A stretch of DNA of 64,000 nt from Rattus norvegicus (Eukaryota > Chordata > Mammalia > Rodentia > Muridae): positions 53,222,599 to 53,286,598 of the forward strand of contig NC_086032.1 in assembly GCF_036323735.1 (NCBI RefSeq), given 5' to 3'. A program made the position numbers and the translations under genes. This document shows positions 57,651 to 64,000 of the stretch, in pieces (the stretch's first letter is position 1; each line of letters opens with the position of its first letter). The notes beneath the pieces are model-generated. The model made no database searches, was not told the DNA's origin, and worked only from the letters and a program-made list of their open reading frames with translations.

Positions 57651-57962
57651 TGGACCTCGGAGTTTGAACAGACACTTCGGGAGCTGAGAGCGACCATCAT
57701 TCAAGTAAATTCTACCCGACTGGACCTGTCTTTGACGGAGGGATTGTCGTCCTGGATCACCTCAGCAGTCTCTTATTTCAAGGAATGGGTGGGAGTGGGA
57801 CTTTTTGGAGTGATCCTCTGCTGTGGATTGGTGTTACTCCTCTGGTTGCTTTGCAAATTGAGATTTCAAACAAGAAAGGACAAAGTAGTGATCGCCCAGG
57901 CGCTTGTAGCCCTCGAACAAGGAGCGTCAGCCTATATCTGGTTGACCATGCTCAAGCAATAG
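57633..57962 (+). pseudogene. env: env TM C-terminal part: anchor and tail (provirus 2)
   Basis: A 109-codon frame: heptad-like ectodomain with glycosylation sites at NWT (6-8) and NST (26-28), a Trp/Tyr-containing pre-membrane segment, a transmembrane helix at about 53-74 (VGVGLFGVILCCGLVLLLWL) and a basic-start cytoplasmic tail of about 35 residues to the TAA. Provirus 1 retains the homologous anchor and tail at 34387-34512 (26/41 identical). Confidence 0.88.
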
Positions 57963-58294
57963 GTCGCCGGCTGGACAGCTCTTGCACTCCTAGAACCTCG
58001 GTTCATTGCACAGGATTAGAGTGTCCGGTTTGAGCAGCCCATGAGGGGTGACGAGCTTAGCATTGCACAGGGAAGTTCTACCAAATACGTTCCCTGGAAG
58101 GCATGTCATATTACATGAGGGTTTCTGCCCCAGTTTTCCCTCCCTTGAAAAATGGCAGTGCAACGGGTTGCCCTGGGTCCCAACAACAGCCTAAGGGTAT
58201 CTCTCTTGTACAGGTTCGCCAACTTTGTACGAGGTTATGACCTCTGTCTTCGCCCTCCTATATCTGGGTGTCCTGTTTGCTTAAAAAAAAAAAC
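57963..58294 (+). other. Provirus 2 3' untranslated region
   Basis: Between the env stop and the polypurine tract; no coding feature, ending in an 11-base A run (58283-58293). Parts (CATGAGG, GTTGC-CCT blocks) parallel the 34540-34900 region of provirus 1. Confidence 0.6.
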
Positions 58295-58308
58295 AGAAAA
58301 GGGGGAGA
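58295..58308 (+). promoter_or_regulatory. Polypurine tract (provirus 2)
   Basis: AGAAAAGGGGGAGA directly before the 3' LTR TG; intact. Confidence 0.92.
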
Positions 58309-58677
58309 TGTGAGGAGCTGTCCGAGAAGCTGTCCTCACAGATGTGAGGAGCTGTCCTCACATACTCCATTACAAGATGGCACCAGCATCCGGCAGAACG
58401 CACCTAGTAAAAAGGGCAATACGCAGGCGCCTGGTAACTTCCCTACTCAAAGGGACACGTACGCTTTGGTACGTCATCTGGCATAATTGGCAGCGACCAG
58501 TCAGAGAGTGACACGTCCTAGGCGAGGATAGTTTCCTAAATAAGGGACGGTTATTCCTCACTCGGCGTCTCCGCATTGTAAGCTTATGCTCTCCCTCTCA
58601 AGATGCATTAAAGCTTTTCTGCAGTAGGATCCTGTGTGTGCCGCGTCGTTCCTGCTGGCGAGACGTAGCGCGGGACA
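58309..58677 (+). repeat. Provirus 2 3' LTR (369 bp)
   Basis: Differs from the 5' LTR at four single bases (two in the first 22 bp, one near 58470, one in the TATA region: TAAATAAG at 58537-58544). It has the same 34-bp duplication and palindrome at its left end and the ATTAAA signal. Confidence 0.96.
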
Positions 58678-59465
58678 GATATTAGCCCTAAAGCTCTAAT
58701 TACCCAAGATAAAATCCACAGACCACATGAAGCTCAAGAAGGATGACCAAAGTGTGGACACTTCAGTCCTCCTTAAAAGTGGGAACAAAATATTCATAGG
58801 AGGGGATATGGAGACAAATTATGGTGCAGAGACTGAAGAAATGGCTATTCAGAGCCTGCCCCAACTGGAGATCCAGCCCATATATAGAAAGCCACCAAAA
58901 CTAGACAATATTGATGAAGCCAAGAAGTGCATGCTGACAGGAGCCCAATATAGTTGTCTCCTGAGAGGTTCAGCCAGCGAATGACAAATGCAGAGGGGAA
59001 TGCTAGCAGCAAACCATTGACCTGAGAACGGGGTTCCCATTGAAGGAGTTAAGAGAATGGGTTGAGGGAGCTGAAGAGGCTTGCAACCACATACGAACAA
59101 CAATATCAACAAACCAACACTCCCAGGTACTAAACCACTATCCAAATAGTACACATGGACAGAACCATGGCTCCAGTTGCATATGTAGCAGAGGATGGAC
59201 TTGTTGGGCACCAGTTGAAGAAGAAGGCCTTTGTCCTGCCAAAGCTGGACACCCCCCCACCAGTGTAGGGGAATGTCAGGGTGGGGAGGCAGGAAGGGGG
59301 AGTCTTTGAGGAGGTGGAACGCCCTTATAGAAGAAGGGGAGGTGGAGGGGAAAGGCAGCTTATGGACAGGAAACTGAGAAGGGAAACCAGGAAAGGGAAT
59401 AACAAATATGAACAATATAAATTATACCCACCAAAGATTATGTTAAAATGTAACACTTCAAATTA
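58678..59465 (+). mobile_element. L1 3' half, right piece
   Basis: Resumes the L1 interrupted at 54322: GATATTAGCCCTAAAG, then ATCCACAGACCACATGAAGC ... CAAGAAGTGCATGCTGACAG, and a purine-rich 3' UTR to about 59410 with a degraded tail. Together with 53445-54322 it forms one L1 3' half of roughly 1.65 kb. Confidence 0.9.
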
Positions 59466-59521
59466 ATCTTTGACTATTAGTAAATAAATTTAAATATGAT
59501 TGGATTAATATTATTTTCAAC

Positions 59522-59640
59522 TCTTCCTCTCAATATAATCTTGTTTGTAGCCATTGCCCAATATTATATAAAGTCTTGAAGGCTTACTAATGAATAAACT
59601 CATCCTTTCTGGTTCTTTCTGAACTCTGGATGGCTTTTTG
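59522..59640 (-). repeat. Dispersed repeat family B, antisense, left arm of inverted pair
   Basis: 59574-59633 is the reverse complement of 60778-60836 with about four mismatches (AGAGTTCAGAAAGAACCAGA, then AAGGAT-x-AGTTTATTCAT). Separated by about 1.15 kb of unique sequence. Confidence 0.75.
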
Positions 59641-60419
59641 TGCTTATTAATATCACACTTTCACTGCTGGACATGATTTCACACAGTCTTTTCCAATTAG
59701 CCTGCCATTTATGTTTGGCATCCAAAATAAAAACTACATCAGCATCAAGTAGTTATGTGGCTAAGAAAAACAATACATAGATCTTCAATATCCTTTATAT
59801 TTTCACTAAAAAGTTAGTATCTTAAATATACCAAATCTAGAATCAATTAATTCTGGAATGGTTCTTTTATAGAGACACCCAATTTCACTTGAAACTTTTA
59901 GTACATTGTAGCCACATTTGCATCTCTTAAATAAATATTTTTCATAACTTTTTATAACATAGTAGTGGGATTTCTTTGTGTTAGTTTGTGCTGATAATAA
60001 AGACTATAAAATATTATTATATAATATTTATATATCTGTATAGAAAATAAAATATCCATTTTCAAATTTTGATTTTTATTTTAAGTTATGTATTTTGGTG
60101 TATATAAATGTGTAAGCATGTCACATGAGTTCAATTGTCCATGAAGGCAATGAAAAAAAAAGAAAATAAGAAGAATTCAATATAGAGTGATACAATTTCT
60201 GTGAATCAAATTTCAGTTTTCTTTAAGAGCAATTGTGGAGGAATTTTAATCCAGCAAGATAAGTGCTCTAACCACATCCAAAGACCTTTTAGGTCTGTGT
60301 GATCTGTCTGCAACGTGGACACACACTTAATGTATACTTTTGGTCCATCTGGCTGGAATTCTTTAGTACTGATCCCAAACAATACTATCTAATTGAAGGA
60401 CAGACAAAGTAATGATTCA
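59641..60419. other. Unique-looking spacer within inverted pair
   Basis: AT-rich, no recognised gene or repeat; forms the loop side of the inverted pair. Confidence 0.4.
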
Positions 60420-60845
60420 GAGAAAGATTTGACAGAATGCGAGTTGGGTATGCCCAATTCCCAGGAGAAAAAGTGTTTTAGAGCAGCACAGGGAGAGAGG
60501 AGGTGTTTAGTTCAGTTCATTCAGTGAGTTGGGAGTCAGTTGGAAGCCAATACTGTGAGTGCAGTACAAAAGAGTTGAGTTCTTTCCCGAGTTCCTGCAG
60601 TTTAGTGATGGTCAGCAGAGGCCGCTGAAGTCAGAGAATAAGAAGTCAGAAGATTAGAACAAATTGCCAGAGTTAGGATGAGGGTAAAAAGATCAATTCA
60701 GGGAGAAACTAAGAGAAGCCAGATTGAATCAGTTTGTGGAGAGGAGTTTTGAGCCAGAATATGTAAGTTGAACAAGTCAGTCAGAGTTCAGAAAGAACCA
60801 GAAAGGATAAGTTTATTCATCACTAAGCCTCCAAGACTACAATTA
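60420..60845 (+). repeat. Dispersed repeat family B, sense, right arm of inverted pair
   Basis: A purine-rich element whose right end matches the left arm at 59574-59633 in reverse and the antisense copy at 20270-20350. Unassigned rodent family. Confidence 0.65.
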
Positions 60846-61090
60846 CATCAGGTGAATAAAAGATACTTTTACAAGGAAGTTGAAATAACTGTTGATCCAT
60901 TCTTTTAAGGCTAAACAATCTTTTATTCACAATAAACCTAATGAATATTATAATAAAAAAGCAAAGAAGCTAAGGTTGTTTTACTCCTGGTCCCTAAATT
61001 AGAAATATATTTCTTCAAAACTGTACTCTGATGAAATTGCAAAATATAGATATCTCATACTTTTGAATCCCAAGATATATTTGGGATGTC

Positions 61091-62630
61091 TTTTGACTGT
61101 GTCCTTTGCCTTTCAGAAGCTTTCCAGTTTCATGAGATCCCATTTATCAATTCTTGATTTTACAGCCTGAGTCAATACAGCTTTGCTTAGGAAATTTCTG
61201 CCTGTGCCAAAGAGTTCAAGGCTCTTTCCCAATTCCTCTTATTTCTCTTCTATAAGACTCAGTGTATCAGGTTTTAAGTTAAGGTCCTTGATACATTTGG
61301 ATTTGAGCTTTGTATATTGTGACAGATATGCATTTATTTTCATTTTTCTACATACAGACATCCTGTTAGATCAGCACTATTTATTGATATTTTCTTTTTT
61401 CCATTGTATGTTTTTGACTTCTTTGTTAAAGATCAAGTGTGCATAATTGTGTGGTTGTACTCCTGGCTTTTCAATTCTATTCCATTGATCAACATATCTG
61501 TCTCTGTACCAATAACATGCAGTTTTTATCACTATTGCTCTGTAGTAGAGCTTGAGATCAGGAATGATGATTCCCCCAGCTGTTCCTTTATTGTTGAGAA
61601 TTGTTTTCACTATTCTGGGTATTTTGCCTTTCCAGATGAATTTGAGAATTGCTCTTTCCGTGTATTTTAAAAAAAAATGTGTTGGGAGTTTGATTGGGAT
61701 TGCATTGAATCTGCAGATTGCCTCTAACAGGATGACAATTTTTAATATGTTAATTCTGCCAATCCATGAGTATGGAAGATCTCTCCATTTTCTGAGATCT
61801 TCAATTTCTTTCTTGAGATACTTGAAGTTCTTACCATAAAGGTATTTCACTTGTTTGGTTAGAGTTACCCAAATATATTTTATATTATCTGTGGCTACTT
61901 TGAAAGGAGCTGTTTCCCTAATTTCTTTCTCAGCTAATTTATCATTTGTGAGAAGGAAAGCTGCTGATTTATTCGAGTTAATTTTATATCTGCCTACTTT
62001 GCTGAAGTTGTTTATTAGCTAAAGAAGTTCTCTGGTAGAATTTTTGTGGTCACTTATGTAAACTATCATATCTTTTGCAAATAGTAATACCTTTAAGTCT
62101 TCTTTATAAATTTGTATCTTCTTGATCATTTTTTATTGTCTTATTATTCTAGCTAGCACTTTGAGTACTATATTAAATAGATATGGGGAGAGTGGGCATC
62201 CTTGTCTACTCTCAAATTTTAGTGGGATTGCTTCAAGTATCTCTCCATTTAATTTGAGTTTGTAGTAAGTTACTTTTATTAAGTTTAGGTATGGGCCTTG
62301 AATTCCTGATCTCTCCAATACTTGTAACCTGAAGGAATGTGGTATTTTGTCGAATGCTTTTTCTGAATCGAAGGAGATGATCATGTGATTTTTTTCTTTG
62401 AGTTTGTTTATAGGGTAGATTATGTTAATTGGTTTTTATATATTGAACCAACCTTGCATTCCTAGGATGAAGCCAATTGGATCATGGTGAATGGTGGTTT
62501 TGATGTATCCTTGGATTCGGTTTGTGAGACATTTATGGAGTATTTTTGCATCAAAATTCATAAGCATGCTTGGTCTGAAGCTCTCTTCTTTGGTCGAGTC
62601 CTCATATGGTTTAGGTATCAGAGTAATAAG
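61091..62630 (-). mobile_element. L1 inverted 5' segment (twin-primed L1)
   Basis: Minus-strand L1 ORF2 from the reverse-transcriptase fingers (IPKPYEDSTKEES at the right) through the palm and on to a point whose sense reading ends GGACACAGTCAAAA at 61091. The sense L1 starting at 62631 begins at the same L1 position (GGACATAGTCAACA), an overlap of about 14 bp with 2 mismatches. That is the expected outcome of twin priming during one insertion. Confidence 0.9.
61377..61850 (-). pseudogene. L1 ORF2 fragment downstream of RT palm (inverted segment)
   Basis: 157 codons: KYLYGKNFKYLKKEIEDLRK, WRDLPYSWIGRINILKIVIL, then FIWKGKIPRIVKTILNNKG. Homologous to the frame at 6759-7190 but from an independent copy; noncatalytic portion. 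Confidence 0.85.
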
Positions 62631-62768
62631 GACATAGTCAACAAGACAAATCAGTATCCTACAGATTGGGAAAAAAATCTTCACTAACCCCACATCTGGT
62701 AGAGGGCTAATATCCAAAATATATAAAGATCTGGAGAAGCTTACCACCAAAAAAACCAAACAACCCAA
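62040..62768 (-). pseudogene. L1 ORF2 reverse-transcriptase palm and fingers (inverted segment)
   Basis: Fragments at 62436-62630 (fingers: DSTKEESFRPSMLMNFDAKI; the frame runs on to 62768 into the sense segment) and 62133-62384 (motif A DSEKAFDK, then GCPLSPYLFNIVL). The motif C region around 62060-62085 reads Phe-Ala-Lys-Asp instead of Phe-Ala-Asp-Asp, a loss of a catalytic Asp. Several frameshifts separate the pieces. Confidence 0.85.
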
Positions 62769-64000
62769 TCAAAAAATAGGGAATAGAAATAAACCAAGAA
62801 TTCACAATAGAGGAATCTCCACTGGCTGCGAAGCCCCTAAAGAAATTATTGAAGTCCTTAGAGACCAGAGAAATACAAATCAAAACAATCCTGAGATTCC
62901 ACCTTACACCAATCAGAATGGTTAAGATCAAAACCTCAGGCGACAACACATGTTGGTGAGGTTGTGGAGAAAGAGGAACACTCCTCCATTGCTGGTGGGA
63001 TTGCAAGCTGGTACAACCATTCTGGAAATCATTTTGGAAGTTCCTCAGAAAATTGAAAATAGACCTATCTAAAGATCCAGAAATACCACTCTTGGGAATA
63101 TACCCCAAACATGACCCACCATGCTATAGGAGCACATGTTTCACTATGTTCATAGCAGTCTTATTTATGATAGCCAGAAGCTGGACACCACCCAGATGTC
63201 CCATGATAAAAGAATGGATATAGGAAATGTAGTTCACTTACACAACGGAATACTACTCATTTATTAAGAACAAGGACATCCTGAGTTTTGCAGACAAATG
63301 GATGGAACTAGAAAATATCATCCTGAGTGAGGTAACTCAGACCCAAAAGGACATGCACTGTATGTTCTCACTAATAAGTGGATATTAGCCACATACATAA
63401 AAAAGTACCCAAGATACAATCCACAGAACTCAAAAAGGTCAACAAGCTGAAGGACCCAAGTGAGCGTGCCTCAGGGAAAGGGGATGGGAGTGGAGAAAGA
63501 GGGAAAAATGATCTGGTGTTGGATGGAGGAAAAGGACTAAAACACCGAGGGCCAGCAAAAAGAATGGAACACAGGCAACCTTGGGAGGAAGGAGGTTGGG
63601 TCGATCCTCTAGAATGTACCAGAGACCTGGGAGGTAAGAAACAATCAGGAATCAAAGAGGAGGGGGGGACTCTAGATGAACAGCCTTACAGTGGGGAGAG
63701 GGAATTTATTGAATCCACCTCCAGCAGAAAGACAAGTCATCAAGTAAGGGATAGTGTTGCTATCCCACAGCCAAAGCTCCAAACCATAACTCTTCCTGTC
63801 TGAAATAAATGTAGGGGTGTAAATTGAGAAGAGCCTGAGGAAAAGAAGGTCTGGTGATAGGTCCAAAATGGGCTCCAGTTCAAGGGGAGGCCCCAAGACC
63901 TGACATTACTGAAGCTACAGGGCACTCACAGAAAGGGACCTACCGTGACTGTTCTCCAAAAGACCCAACAAGCAGCTGAAAGAGTCAGATGTAGCACTCA
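62631..64000 (+). mobile_element. L1 3' segment, sense, runs off the window (twin-primed L1)
   Basis: Continues from the breakpoint through distal ORF2 (AGGGCTAATATCCAAAATAT, CAATCCTGAGATTCCACCTT) into the 3' UTR (GAGTGAGGTAACTCAGACCC, GACATTACTGAAGCTACAGG). The 3' end, tail and right target duplication lie beyond the window. Confidence 0.92.

Larger units (their letters stand above)
54317..58683 (+). mobile_element. Provirus 2: young, internally deleted IAP-type class II (ERVK) endogenous retrovirus
   Basis: The element (54323-58677, 4355 bp) is bounded by the perfect target duplication GATATT (54317-54322 and 58678-58683) and inserted in an L1. Two 369-bp LTRs differ at only 4 sites (1.1%). 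Order: LTR, tRNA-Phe-like primer site, leader, gag start with one in-frame stop, acidic gag segment, RNase H tail and integrase, env remnants with furin-like site and membrane anchor, polypurine tract, LTR. Capsid, nucleocapsid, protease and reverse transcriptase are deleted. Part of the LTR (GAGTGACACGTCCTAGGCGA) is shared with IAP LTRs as I know them. It cannot replicate alone; trans-mobilisation is conceivable since LTRs and priming sites persist. Confidence 0.96.

Noticed and set aside
1..64000. CRISPR array, prokaryotic operons or phage genes
   Set aside because: No regularly spaced direct repeats with unique spacers; all long arrays are dinucleotide or tetranucleotide microsatellites, and the sequence is clearly mammalian.

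Overview
This window looks like rodent, most probably rat (Rattus), nuclear DNA: AT-rich and gene-poor. The species call rests on a rat-type ID SINE with target-site duplications, many L1 fragments of the rat/rodent (L1_Rn and older Lx-like) type, B1/B2-like relics, and two IAP-type class II endogenous retroviruses primed by tRNA-Phe. I find no convincing host protein-coding exon, rRNA, tRNA or CRISPR array. Almost every open frame above 60 codons is an L1 ORF2 piece, a retroviral relic, a microsatellite reading or noise.

Layout. 1-4.4 kb: mostly unique AT-rich DNA. 4.9-8.6 kb: two 5'-truncated L1s head to head. 8.6-16.3 kb: dispersed rodent repeats, a 124-bp local direct duplication, an ID element and an old Lx-type L1 tail. 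16.3-19.6 kb: an antisense L1 3' half joined to a sense ORF1/ORF2 start, ending in a long CA tract. 19.6-29.9 kb: mostly unique DNA with relics. 29.9-35.35 kb: provirus 1, with 380-bp LTRs about 6% diverged and a largely decayed interior. 35.4-39.3 kb: unique DNA plus an old L1 tail. 39.3-49.4 kb: a dense cluster of L1 fragments in various states. 49.4-53.4 kb: unique DNA. 53.4-59.5 kb: one L1 split by provirus 2 (54,323-58,677), whose two 369-bp LTRs differ at only 4 sites and which is flanked by the perfect 6-bp duplication GATATT. 59.5-61 kb: an inverted pair of one dispersed repeat. 61.1-64 kb: an L1 with a textbook 5' inversion (twin priming) that runs off the right edge.

The two proviruses are the most informative part. 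Both have TG...CA LTRs, a tRNA-Phe-like primer-binding site, a short hydrophobic peptide frame in the leader, an acidic gag segment, the env membrane anchor and tail, and a G-rich polypurine tract. Provirus 2 also keeps a myristoylation-type gag start (interrupted by one stop codon) and an integrase with its zinc-binding and D,D35E residues in place. Both have lost capsid, protease and reverse transcriptase, so neither can move by itself. I see no new multi-gene system. The best leads are the shared hydrophobic leader frame, the repeat-built LTR 5' end, the unexplained interior of provirus 1, the twin-primed L1 and the local duplications.
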